Below, one piece after another: positions 1 to 7,700 of a stretch of DNA of 64,000 bases. The notes under the pieces were generated by a model. That model was given only the letters and a program-made list of their open reading frames with translations, made no database searches and had not been told where the DNA came from. The DNA comes from Actinospica robiniae DSM 44927. Its GTDB lineage: Bacteria; Actinomycetota; Actinomycetes; Streptomycetales; Catenulisporaceae. Position numbers and translations under genes: made by a program. The first letter of the stretch is position 1. Each line of letters begins with the position of its first letter. The stretch spans positions 2,105,372-2,169,371 of the forward strand of contig NZ_KI632511.1 of the NCBI RefSeq assembly GCF_000504285.1, read 5' to 3'.

Positions 1-1676
1 TCGGGCTTCGCCGAACCCGAACTCGCACCCGCAGACCCAGCCGCACCTGCGCGCGCCCGTGCGATGCGTTCGGGGAAGGCGAGCCCGACGATCAGACCGC
101 CCGCCGCGGCTTCGCTGACTGCCGAGCGAGTGTTGCCCGCGGACTCGACGTGGCCCACCAGTCGGCGGACCTCGTCGCGCCAGCGTGCAGCGTACGGGTC
201 GCGGCCGGCGGCGGCAGCGCGGTGGACAGCGGCCAGGTCGTCGCCCAGTGCACGCGGGGCCTCCTCGGACAACAGCGCCACCAGTTCGGCAGCCTGTCGG
301 GATCCGACCTGCGGGGCACCGTCCAGCAGGGCTCGGCCGAGCCGCGGGTGCAGGCCGGTGCGAGCGATACCCACACCCCGCCCCGTGGCGCGGCCCTCGG
401 CGTCGACCGCGCCCAAGGCGATCAGCACATCTCGGGCGGCGGCCATCGCGCCGTCCGGCGGGGCATCGGGAAGAGCGAGGCCGCGCGCGCCAGGCGCACC
501 CCAGCAGGCGACCTGGAGCGCGAAGGACGTGAGGTCGGCCTGCATGATCTCGGGCGTCGGCATGGCTCTGGCCCGGGCGTCCTCGAATTCCGCCCAACAG
601 CGGTAGACCACTCCGGGGGCCTCGCGTCCGGCGCGCCCCGCCCGCTGGCGTCCGGTGGCCAGTGACGCCCGGACGGTGACCAAGGTCGCCAGGCCGCGGG
701 AGTGGTCGGTGCGCGGTTCCCTCGCCAGACCGCAGTCCACGACGCTGCGCACCCCCGGCACGGTCAGCGAGGACTCGGCGACGGAGGTGGAGAGCACCAC
801 CCGCCGACGGGCACCGATGATCAGCGCCGCCTCCTGGACGGCGGAGGCGGCCCGCCCGTGCAACTGCAGCACATCCACCCTCTCACTCAGCCCGGCCAGC
901 ATCCCGGCCACCCGAGCGATCTCACCCGCGCCGGGCAGGAAGCACAGCACGTCCCCGTCGCGTTCGCGCAGCGCGCGCTGCACGGTCGCGGCCACATGCT
1001 CCAGCAGCACCGGGTCCACGCGCAGCCCTTGCGGCGCACACACCGGCCGGGACGGCGGCGACCAGACCACCTCCACCGGGTGCTGGATGCCCGTGGCTTC
1101 CACGACGGGCGCGGGGACCTGGCCGTCTCCGCCCAGGAGTTGGGCCCAGGCGGCGGTGTCGGAGGTCGCCGAAGCGCAGAGCACGTGCAGGTCGGGGCGC
1201 AGGGTGGCCCGGACGTCGAGGAGGAAGGCAAGCGCGGTGTCGGCATCCAGGTGCCGTTCATGGCACTCGTCCAAGATGACGGTGTCGACGCCCGCCAGTT
1301 CCTGGTCGCGCTGTAGCCGTTGCAGCAACACGCCGGTGGTGACCACCTCGACCACCGTGCGCGGCCCGGCCTTGCGCTCGCCGCGCACCGTGAAGCCGAC
1401 CCGCTCCCCCACCGGTTCACCCAGCAGCCAGGCCATCCGCCGCGCCGCGGCCCGCGCCGCGAGCCGACGCGGCTCGGCCACCAGCACCCGGCGGGGCCCG
1501 GCCGTTCCCGCATCTGGGTCGGCCTCGGACACCAGGCCGGCCAAGGCCAGCGGAACCAGCGTCGTCTTCCCAGTTCCTGGCGGCGCGGCCAGCACAGCAG
1601 TCCCGCGCTGAACCAAGGCACGCCGGAGTTCGGGAACAGCGTCGCGGACGGGAAGGTCGAGCCAGGCCGGGTTCAC
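1..1676 (-). CDS. hrpB: ATP-dependent RNA helicase HrpB, C-terminus off the window
   Basis: DEAH-box helicase of the HrpB family. Starting from GTG at 1676 the frame reads VNPAWLDLPVRDAVPELRRA and stays open to the left edge (558 codons; the family is usually about 800-850 residues, so the C-terminus is missing). Visible motifs are Walker A (PPGTGKTT, about residues 34-41), the DExH box as ILDECHER (about residue 134), motif III (CASAT) and the C-terminal helicase half with QRAGRAGR. An in-frame TAA lies just upstream of the GTG, so no earlier start is possible; the ribosome-binding site is weak. HrpB is thought to remodel RNA or RNP, but its physiological target is unclear in most bacteria. 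It is divergent from the methyltransferase gene. Identification is confident. Confidence 0.93.
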   Translation of the reverse strand, partial: MNPAWLDLPVRDAVPELRRALVQRGTAVLAAPPGTGKTTLVPLALAGLVSEADPDAGTAGPRRVLVAEPRRLAARAAARRMAWLLGEPVGERVGFTVRGERKAGPRTVVEVVTTGVLLQRLQRDQELAGVDTVILDECHERHLDADTALAFLLDVRATLRPDLHVLCASATSDTAAWAQLLGGDGQVPAPVVEATGIQHPVEVVWSPPSRPVCAPQGLRVDPVLLEHVAATVQRALRERDGDVLCFLPGAGEIARVAGMLAGLSERVDVLQLHGRAASAVQEAALIIGARRRVVLSTSVAESSLTVPGVRSVVDCGLAREPRTDHSRGLATLVTVRASLATGRQRAGRAGREAPGVVYRCWAEFEDARARAMPTPEIMQADLTSFALQVACWGAPGARGLALPDAPPDGAMAAARDVLIALGAVDAEGRATGRGVGIARTGLHPRLGRALLDGAPQVGSRQAAELVALLSEEAPRALGDDLAAVHRAAAAGRDPYAARWRDEVRRLVGHVESAGNTRSAVSEAAAGGLIVGLAFPERIARARAGAAGSAGASSGSAKP

Positions 1677-1818
1677 CCCGACAGTCTCGCTGATCTCGCG
1701 GCGCCGGCGTTACCGGACTCAGCGCTTTGAGGTCTCCGGCAGAGCGGGTTCCGGTCGTCGGTTCATCGCGGTCGGAAACCGCGTGGACATGGTCAGGGCA
1801 AGGCGGAACGATAGGCGC

Positions 1819-2589
1819 ATGACGCCCAGCAGCAAGCTGAACGGGAATCGGAGCGCGTGGGAGGCGGCGTCGGAGAAGCACGTCCGCGAATACCAGGAGC
1901 TGCTGGCCCGGGCCAGAAACGAGTGCTCCTTGTTCGCCCAGGAACTGGACCTGCTGCGCCCCATCCTGGCGCACTCACCAGAGGTCGTGCATCTGCAAAG
2001 CGGCCACGGCCTGGACGACATCGCGCTGGTCGACGCCGGCGCGCGCTCGGTCGTCGGAGTGGACTTCAGCCAGGTCGCCGCGACAGCGGCGCAACGGCGC
2101 GCGGACGAGTTGGGGGCGCCCTGCCGCTACGTGGTCGCCGAGCTGCCGGGCGCACCGCTGCACGATGCGTGCGCGGACCTCGTCTACACGGGCAAGGGGG
2201 CGCTGATCTGGCTGCCGGACCTGCGGGCGTGGGCTGCCGACGTCGCCCGCCTGCTGCGACCCGAAGGGCACCTGTTCGTCTACGAGTCCCATCCGGCGGT
2301 GCCGCTGTGGACCTGGGACGAGGACGAGCCCCGGATCCGAGCCGACCGCGGCTACTTCGAACGCTCACACGTCAACGACACGTTTCCCGCGCACGGAGCG
2401 GTGGAGTACCAGGCCACGCTGGCAGAGGTCATCAACGCGGTGCTCTCCGCCGACCTGGAGCTGCAGTACGTGGCGGAGTTCGCCGAGCCCTTCTGGCGGC
2501 CGGACGGTGTCGCGGCGGCGGCTTGGGGAGGACGGCTGCCGAACATGTTCGCGCTCGTCGCGCGGCGCAGACGAGCAGGGGCTATTTGA
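1819..2589 (+). CDS. class I SAM-dependent methyltransferase
   Basis: About 256 residues with a Rossmann-type methyltransferase domain: the glycine-rich SAM loop is HLQSGHGLDDIALVDAG, followed by the acidic end of beta-2 (VVGVDFS) and a post-II region VYTGKGALIWLPDL. This pattern (NLFQSGHG..D) is typical of a group of actinobacterial and fungal small-molecule methyltransferases; the substrate cannot be told. An earlier ATG at 1783 exists, but the ATG at 1819 starts the conserved-looking part (MTPSSKLNGNRSAWEAASEKH) and was preferred. Its stop overlaps by 8 bp the end of the convergent decayed gene on the other strand. Monocistronic as far as seen. Confidence 0.8.
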   Translation: MTPSSKLNGNRSAWEAASEKHVREYQELLARARNECSLFAQELDLLRPILAHSPEVVHLQSGHGLDDIALVDAGARSVVGVDFSQVAATAAQRRADELGAPCRYVVAELPGAPLHDACADLVYTGKGALIWLPDLRAWAADVARLLRPEGHLFVYESHPAVPLWTWDEDEPRIRADRGYFERSHVNDTFPAHGAVEYQATLAEVINAVLSADLELQYVAEFAEPFWRPDGVAAAAWGGRLPNMFALVARRRRAGAI

Positions 2590-3174
2590 AGCCGGCTGAC
2601 TGGTCGAGTAGGAAGGGTGAGCCGTGGCCGGCCGGGTCCCATCCGAGTTCCCTCGCCTGCCGGATCGTACGCGCCACATCCGCGGGGAGTACGGGCTGAG
2701 CCGGCCGTCCGAACCAGTTGCTCGAGTGGGGCTGATCGGTGGCGACGACCAGGGTTCTGCCAGGTTGATCGTAGTCTTCTACCGCATAGGTGCATGGCGA
2801 CTCGCAGATGGCCTGTCCAAGTCAGACCGGCTTGCCTCCCGCGCGCTCCCACTGCGCTTCGTTCCATTCGACGTATTCGATCTGCACGTCGCCGGGAAGC
2901 TTGGCGGTCAGATTCCGGCCGGTGGGGACCTCCTGCGGGCCACGCACGATCTGCGCTCCGGCCTGGTCGAGGCGCGTCAGGCACTTCAGCGCCTCAGACC
3001 CCTGGCGCGCTTCACTGCTTCGGTGAGTTCAGCGTGGCTCACTCCGCCGTTGAGCGCGTTCACCAGGTCGTCGGGACACAGCTCGTAGAGGTCGCCCCAC
3101 CATCGGTTTGCGCGGTTGTCCCAGATCCGGTAGCCGCCTGGCACGCCTCTGGCGACGTACCGCCGTCTACTCAT
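2582..3174 (-). pseudogene. decayed hypothetical gene (one frameshift and one nonsense codon)
   Basis: An ORF from ATG 3174 (strong AGGGGAGGG ribosome-binding site at 3181-3189) reads MSRRRYVARGVPGGYRIWDN and stops after 62 residues at 2986. The coding signal then continues in another minus frame without a usable start: SEALKCLTRLDQAGAQIVRG up to a TGA at about 2829, and beyond it in the same frame ICESPCTYAVEDYDQPGRTL to the TAG at 2582. A single base change in the GGGG run near 2999 and a TGG-to-TGA change would restore one protein of about 195 residues. I do not recognise the family. The alternative is three short genes, but the two downstream pieces lack ATG, GTG or TTG starts. Confidence 0.6.
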
Positions 3175-3342
3175 AGTCGACCCTCCCCTGAACTCCGTCA
3201 CGCCTGGCTGCAGTCGTCGAGTACATCCTGTAGTACTAACGGCCGAAGCTGGCAGGACACCAGCCAAGGCGCCGACAACGGACGAGAGTGAATCCCTAAC
3301 CTAAGACGGATCAGCACCGCAGGCACCTTGAACGGGAGAACA

Positions 3343-4074
3343 GTGACTCAGCCGAGTGGCAGGACATCCGAGAGCAAGGCCGAGGGCTTGGTCGGCGTGG
3401 ACGAGGCAAGAGCAGCGCTGCGACGCGGGCAGGCCGTGGTACTTCCCAATCCGGCACCGCTGACCTGCGTGGTCGCCGCCACTGACGCACAAGGCGTGAA
3501 CCGGGCCAAGGGTCGGCCCGAGGGCCAGGCCGTGGCACTGTGGGCGCACGACCCGGGCACCTTCGCAGCGCTCGAGGACGTGCTCGACCTCGATGAGGCC
3601 CTGCGCGCCGTCGCGCAGCGGCTGCTGACCGAGCAGCGCGTGACGCTCCTGGTTCCGCTGCGCAACGGTGCGAGCGGACCGGACTGGCTCGCGCCGGCGG
3701 CTCGCGAGTCGTGGGCCATGCTGTTCGGCACGCGCTGGCCGCCGCTGCTGCCTGTACTTGAGGATCACAGTCTCGAGGACCACAGCGTCCTGTACGTCTC
3801 CAGCGCCAACCGCACCGGCAGCGCACCGGCTGCGACTGCCGCGCAGGCCCGCGCCATGTTCCCGCACTCCGTCGCGGTGTTGCCGGCCGATCGGCTGCCG
3901 GGCGCCGAGCTGGAGACGGGTTCCGACCCGACTCCGCGCGCAGCGACCACCACACTCCGGCTCTACCCGGATGCCCGCGTCACCGTGCACCGCCGCGGCG
4001 CACAGGACGCCGCCTTCACCGACCCTGATGCCTATCTCGACCACATCCGCGCCAGCTTCCTTGAGTTAAAATGA
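3343..4074 (+). CDS. YrdC/Sua5-fold protein
   Basis: About 243 residues with a YrdC-like (telomere-recombination) fold: GQAVVLPNPAPLTCVVAATD corresponds to the substrate-binding N-terminal strand region and YVSSANRTGSAPAATAAQA to the SSAN motif of Sua5/YrdC/YciO proteins. True Sua5/YrdC makes L-threonylcarbamoyl-AMP for tRNA t6A; this sequence is divergent (the usual KxR/SxN signature is only partly present) and may be a paralogue with another role. GTG at 3343 is chosen over an in-frame TTG at 3328 because GGGAGA sits 4-9 bases upstream of it. It stands alone, 68 bp before the beta-lactamase-like gene on the same strand. Confidence 0.7.
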   Translation: MTQPSGRTSESKAEGLVGVDEARAALRRGQAVVLPNPAPLTCVVAATDAQGVNRAKGRPEGQAVALWAHDPGTFAALEDVLDLDEALRAVAQRLLTEQRVTLLVPLRNGASGPDWLAPAARESWAMLFGTRWPPLLPVLEDHSLEDHSVLYVSSANRTGSAPAATAAQARAMFPHSVAVLPADRLPGAELETGSDPTPRAATTTLRLYPDARVTVHRRGAQDAAFTDPDAYLDHIRASFLELK

Positions 4075-4141
4075 TCACATCGCATCATCTGCCCTATTTT
4101 CGCGAGGACGGGCGCCAGTTTTCTGCCGTCAGCGAACCGCA

Positions 4142-5098
4142 ATGCACGATCGCCTCACGGATGCGAGAGTCAGAGGTGTGATCGAGGACGAAGTGGAGGC
4201 GCTGTTCATCGAAGCCGGCTATCAGGGCACACTCAGCGTGGCGGAGATCGACGGCGCGGGCCGGGTCGATGTCCGGGCCGGTGAGGAGGCGTACGCCGCC
4301 TCGACCTTCAAGATCGCGGTCGGCCTGGAGTTGGCCTGCCAGGGTGCAGCCGGCGAGTTGGAACTGACCGAATCGATGCGGCTCTCGCCGGACGACTGCA
4401 CACCTGGCGGCCAGGGGCTGTGCCTTTTCGAGTATCCGGTGGAGATCTCGCTGCGCGACCTTGCCGTGCTGATGCTGACCATCAGCGACAACACCGCGAC
4501 CGACGCGGTGATCCGGCGATTAGGTCCGGAGCGCGTCGGTGCCCGCTTGGCGGCGCTCGGTCTGAAGCAGACTGACTTCACTTGCACGATCCACGAGCAC
4601 TTCGACGCCATCGGCCGCAGCCTCGGGTTCGCCGACTGGGCCGAGCACGCCCGTGCGTTGGCCGCCGCGCCACCCACCCGTGCTGAGGTGATGCGCCGCG
4701 CGTTTCGCGAGGCCTTCGCGCTGCCCCACCTGGTGCCCTACACCACCGCGGGCGACATGGCGCGGCTAACCGGCATGATCTGGCGTGACGAGGCGGGTCC
4801 GGCGGCGGCGTGCGCGCAGGTGCGGGTGATGATGGGAAAGCAATGGCTGACCCGGAAGATCGCAACCGGGTTCGGCGCCGGCACGTCGGTCGCTGCCAAG
4901 TCGGGAACCGCTCCCGCGATCAGCAACGACGTCGGCGTGGTGACCTACCCGGACGGGCAGCGATACGCCGTAGCCGCCTTCACCCGGGCACTCGATCCCG
5001 ATCCCGCCGCCGACACCGACCCTGACGCCGCCGCACGAGCGATCGGTGCCGCCGCCCGGCTGGCCGTCGAACACCTGCGGCGGGCGGCATCGGCTTGA
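4142..5098 (+). CDS. class A beta-lactamase-like serine hydrolase
   Basis: A 318-residue protein of the beta-lactamase/transpeptidase-like fold. The three signature motifs are present: SxxK as S54-T-F-K57, SDN at 115-117 and KSG at 253-255 followed by T. There is no signal peptide or lipobox, which is unusual for a penicillinase and suggests a cytoplasmic hydrolase or a misassigned start; a GTG at codon 13 is an alternative. Proteins of this kind are often annotated as serine hydrolase without proven lactamase activity, so resistance should not be assumed. An 8-bp stem (5164-5183) downstream may terminate it. The neighbouring gene is an aminoglycoside-nucleotidyltransferase-like protein on the same strand 150 bp away. 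Confidence 0.85.
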   Translation: MHDRLTDARVRGVIEDEVEALFIEAGYQGTLSVAEIDGAGRVDVRAGEEAYAASTFKIAVGLELACQGAAGELELTESMRLSPDDCTPGGQGLCLFEYPVEISLRDLAVLMLTISDNTATDAVIRRLGPERVGARLAALGLKQTDFTCTIHEHFDAIGRSLGFADWAEHARALAAAPPTRAEVMRRAFREAFALPHLVPYTTAGDMARLTGMIWRDEAGPAAACAQVRVMMGKQWLTRKIATGFGAGTSVAAKSGTAPAISNDVGVVTYPDGQRYAVAAFTRALDPDPAADTDPDAAARAIGAAARLAVEHLRRAASA

Positions 5099-5163
5099 GC
5101 CCGGCCGTCCCAGCCAGCTAACGTCCGCTCGTGACCTGCTGCTGCTTCGCCGCCACGCGGATG

Positions 5164-5183
5164 CGCCGCGCCTGAGCGCGGCG
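5164..5183 (+). terminator. GC hairpin after the beta-lactamase-like gene
   Basis: CGCCGCGC, loop CTGA, GCGCGGCG: an 8-bp perfect stem 65 bp past the stop codon, without a U-run, as is common in actinomycetes. It lies before the ribosome-binding region of the next gene on the same strand. Confidence 0.4.
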
Positions 5184-5248
5184 ACAATCCCTTCCCGTTC
5201 GCCGCGCCCGTGAGCCCCTAACTCATCCACGGGTACGGAGATATCAGC

Positions 5249-6022
5249 ATGTTCACTCCCTTCGAAGACCTCGACGCCCTCCTCGCCGACCTCATCGGGT
5301 CAGCGCGCGAAATCCTCGGCCGGACTTTCGTCGGCGCCTATCTCCAGGGCTCCTTCGCTCTGGGCGCCGCCGACCTGCTGAGCGACTGCGACTTCATCAT
5401 CGCGACCAACGTCCTGCCCTCCGGCACGGCCGAGGCGCAGTTGCGCCGGCTGCACGACGAGATTCCGACGCGTCCGGGCCACTGGCCGAAGGACCTGGAG
5501 GGTTCGTACGCAGATACCACGTCATTGCGCAGCGCCGCCGGGCTCGGCACGCCGTGGCTGTTCAGCAACCACGGTTCCCGCGACCTGGTCTGGGACACCC
5601 ACTGCAATACCCTGCACACCCGCTGGATCCTGCACCATCACGGCATCACCCTCGCCGGGCCGCCGATCACCGACCTCGTCGACGCGGTCGATCCCGAGGC
5701 CATGCGCGAGTCGATGCGTACGGCGCTGCCCAAGGTGATGGCGGGTCTGCGCACGTGGGCGCGCTTCGAGATGGCCTGGACCCAGCGCTACACCGTCACC
5801 GAGTACTGCCGGGTCCTCTACACCCTGCGCACCGGGCGGGTCGCCTCCAAACGCGGCGCGCTGGAGTGGGCCCGGGAACACCTCGACCAGACGTGGCGCC
5901 CGCTGCTCACGCAGGTCATCGAGGACCGGGCGCTCGGCTGGGTGCCGGCCGAGCCGCCGCGGCCCGGCAGCCTCGAGACCAGCTACGCGTTCGCGGCCTA
6001 CGCCGAGTCATTCGCCCGCTGA
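5249..6022 (+). CDS. aminoglycoside nucleotidyltransferase-like protein (DUF4111 type)
   Basis: A 257-residue protein with a pol-beta nucleotidyltransferase core: AYLQGSFALGAADLLSDCDF gives the GS and DxD elements (about residues 30-48). The rest (DLVWDTHCNTLHTRWILHHH, TVTEYCRVLYTLRTG, KRGALEWAREHL) fits the C-terminal helical domain of ANT(3'')/AadA-like and DUF4111 proteins. AadA-type enzymes transfer AMP to streptomycin or spectinomycin; activity here is unproven because many actinobacterial homologues are of unknown substrate. ATG at 5249 follows ACGGAGATATC, an acceptable ribosome-binding site. The last 15 bp overlap the convergent small gene at 6008-6232. Confidence 0.85.
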   Translation: MFTPFEDLDALLADLIGSAREILGRTFVGAYLQGSFALGAADLLSDCDFIIATNVLPSGTAEAQLRRLHDEIPTRPGHWPKDLEGSYADTTSLRSAAGLGTPWLFSNHGSRDLVWDTHCNTLHTRWILHHHGITLAGPPITDLVDAVDPEAMRESMRTALPKVMAGLRTWARFEMAWTQRYTVTEYCRVLYTLRTGRVASKRGALEWAREHLDQTWRPLLTQVIEDRALGWVPAEPPRPGSLETSYAFAAYAESFAR

Positions 6023-6232
6023 GCTGTGGAAGTAGACCGTGAGCGACGGCCACGTCCCGTCCTCGGTCACCTCGGTGTGCAGCACCAGGTCCATCACCTC
6101 GATCGCGCCGAGCCGATCCAGTGAGTCAGCGACCCGCCGGAGCAACGCCGCGACGTCCCCTTGGGCGGCGCCGCTCGGGTTGGCTTGGGAGAAATGCCGG
6201 ATCGTCCACGAGGTCTTGCCGACGTCATCCAT
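6008..6232 (-). CDS. small hypothetical protein
   Basis: A 74-residue soluble protein (MDDVGKTSWTIRHFSQANPS ... TEDGTWPSLTVYFHSSAGE). Codon use is coding-like. ATG at 6232 is preferred to the longer ATG at 6259 because GGGGTC precedes it. No domain is recognised; the end looks like two beta strands. It lies upstream-adjacent to nothing obvious: the same-strand YqaE-like gene is 40 bp before it and may be cotranscribed. Confidence 0.6.
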   Translation of the reverse strand: MDDVGKTSWTIRHFSQANPSGAAQGDVAALLRRVADSLDRLGAIEVMDLVLHTEVTEDGTWPSLTVYFHSSAGE

Positions 6233-6272
6233 GACCCCATGATGGCCCGCAGCCCGCACGGCGCCGCCGGAA

Positions 6273-6434
6273 TCAGTCCTTGACGACCCGATAAATGCCG
6301 TAGATCACGCCGGGAAGGTGGCCGCACAGCTGGAGCAGGAAGGTCCAGAGCACCTTCAGACTCGGCCCGTCCTTGATCAGAACAGCGAGCCACGGCAATA
6401 CGAGGCAGAGCAGAACAAGCAGCACCTTGACCAT
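6273..6434 (-). CDS. YqaE/Pmp3 family small membrane protein
   Basis: A 53-residue, two-helix membrane protein: MVKVLLVLLCLVLPWLAVLI, a short polar turn, then VLWTFLLQLCGHLPGVIYGIYRV. The PPLAV-like first helix and the LPGVIYGIY second helix are the marks of the UPF0057 (Pmp3/YqaE) family, small hydrophobic proteins linked to membrane potential and salt or cold stress. ATG at 6434 has GAGGGG ten bases upstream, which decides it over the longer ATG at 6485. Forty base pairs separate it from the next small gene on the same strand. Confidence 0.85.
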   Translation of the reverse strand: MVKVLLVLLCLVLPWLAVLIKDGPSLKVLWTFLLQLCGHLPGVIYGIYRVVKD

Positions 6435-6620
6435 GATTCGAATCCCCTCGTTCTCAGCCCGCCGTCGAGGCAAATCTACGGGCATGTAGGTCTTCCGTGG
6501 CGGGCACCGAGATCTGTACCGCTTTGAGCGCCCGGATCCCGCCCGATCCAGCGGACGGTTTAGCCGTACTCAACCCGGCAACCCGCCGAGCACCGGAACA
6601 CTTGCTCGTTCAGGAGGGCG

Positions 6621-6905
6621 GTGCGGACCCTGAAGGCCACCGAGGACCAGACGACGATCGGGCGACGGCCGGACCAGCGCGGCGCGCCCGAACGGGACAC
6701 GATCGGCGACAACTATCGGCATATCATCTGCTTCCTGTGTTACCCCGCGTTCGAGATCGAGCTGCTGGCGCCGCACGACGCCGAGTGCATCTGCGGAAAG
6801 CCAGTGAGATCGGGTGACGCTCCCGCGCCGCGGAGCGCGCCGCAGTGCGCCCTGTGCGACGCGATGGCCGAGGACCACTACCGTGTCCGCCACGGCGAGC
6901 GGTGA
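6621..6905 (+). CDS. small Cys-rich (zinc-ribbon-like) hypothetical protein
   Basis: A 94-residue protein with three cysteine pairs: CFLC, CIC and CALC. The first two could form one zinc knuckle and the last (APQCALCDAMAEDHYRVRHG) another. The family is not recognised. GTG at 6621 directly follows an AGGAGG (6612-6617), the strongest ribosome-binding site here although the spacing is short (3 bp). The overlapping frame at 6497-6817 has a basic Arg/Ala-rich translation typical of a shadow frame and was rejected. Confidence 0.6.
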   Translation: MRTLKATEDQTTIGRRPDQRGAPERDTIGDNYRHIICFLCYPAFEIELLAPHDAECICGKPVRSGDAPAPRSAPQCALCDAMAEDHYRVRHGER

Positions 6906-7007
6906 CCCGCACCGGCCTTGAGCGGTTACCGGCACTGCCGCAGCTATGCTGAGCTGGCCGAATCGGCCGCGTGACAGCGCCGCCGCAGCGATCCGAGGAG
7001 TTCCTTC

Positions 7008-7334
7008 ATGTCCGTCGTCAAGATCAACGTGCTGTCGGTGAGCCCGGAAGCCCGCGCGACCCTGGAGCAGCGCTTCGCCGGGCGGGCCGGAGCCGTGGAG
7101 GCGAGCGACGGCTTCGAGTGGTTCGAGCTGCTGCGCCCGGTCGAGGGCACCGACCAGTACCTGGTCTACACGCGCTGGCGCAGCGAGCAGGACTTCCAGA
7201 ACTGGCACGCTTCCCAGGACTTCGCCCGCGGCCACGCCGGCCGCGAGCAGGACGGCCAGCCGCCGCGCCCGGCCGCGCATGCCTCACAGATCTGGTCCTT
7301 CGAGGTCATCGAGCAGGCCGGGCCCAAAGCGTAA
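7008..7334 (+). CDS. antibiotic biosynthesis monooxygenase (ABM) domain protein
   Basis: A 108-residue dimeric ferredoxin-like ABM protein: VVKINVLSVSPEARATLEQR, a central FEWFELLRPVEGTDQYLVYT strand pair and FQNWHASQDFARGH with the conserved NW. The pattern resembles the MhuD/HmoB-like heme-degrading subgroup of actinobacteria as well as generic ABM proteins; no single residue seen here settles heme binding. ATG at 7008 has GAGGAG 9 bp upstream. It stands alone before the NiCoT regulatory region. Confidence 0.85.
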   Translation: MSVVKINVLSVSPEARATLEQRFAGRAGAVEASDGFEWFELLRPVEGTDQYLVYTRWRSEQDFQNWHASQDFARGHAGREQDGQPPRPAAHASQIWSFEVIEQAGPKA

Positions 7335-7584
7335 CCAGGTGTGAAAGACGTTGACATCCTCGGGGCTTGGCACCCGGGACCGGAGTCATGAGTCACGATC
7401 ACTGACGAACAGCCCGCACTGCGTCATGCCGCTCCGACTGCCTCGGCCACCCCTTGCCGCATGCAGTCGTTGCCACATGCAGTCGGCAGTCAGGGCAGGT
7501 ACCGGCGGGGCCACCAGGGCGCTCGGGAGGCTGCCGGGCGCCCTCGTCGCGTCCCCGGATCCCGTCATTGCACCCTTCCCGCTC
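7335..7584. other. intergenic region before the nickel/cobalt permease
   Basis: No convincing gene: the short frames here have mixed codon use. It holds the tandem 16-bp repeat at 7454-7485 and leads into the Nur-like box and promoter at 7585-7611. Confidence 0.5.
7454..7485. repeat. tandem 16-bp direct repeat
   Basis: TTGCCGCATGCAGTCG followed immediately by TTGCCACATGCAGTCG, one mismatch between copies. Located about 220 bp upstream of the NiCoT start; function unknown. Confidence 0.7.
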
Positions 7585-7611
7585 TTGCGAAGGACTTGCA
7601 ACTACTATGAT
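7585..7611 (+). promoter_or_regulatory. probable Nur (nickel uptake regulator) box overlapping a promoter
   Basis: TTGCGA-N5-TTGCAA at 7585-7601 matches the Streptomyces Nur-box form tTGCaa-N5-ttGCAA (from memory of the S. coelicolor Nur work) with one changed base. TATGAT at 7606-7611 can serve as a -10 element, with TTGCGA 15 bp upstream as a weak -35. The site precedes a nickel/cobalt permease by 100 bp, the expected target of nickel-dependent repression. Confidence 0.55.
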
Positions 7612-7700
7612 GATGCGGCTAGAAACGTCTGTGCACCACTCACGCACTGGGCACCCGAGCACGCCGCCCGCCGACCGGAAGCCTGCGAGGACTCCACGCC

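Noticed and set aside
6426-6455. GATTCGAATC resembling a tRNA T-arm
   Set aside because: No acceptor, D or anticodon arm can be built around it on either strand; it is part of the leader of the YqaE-like gene.
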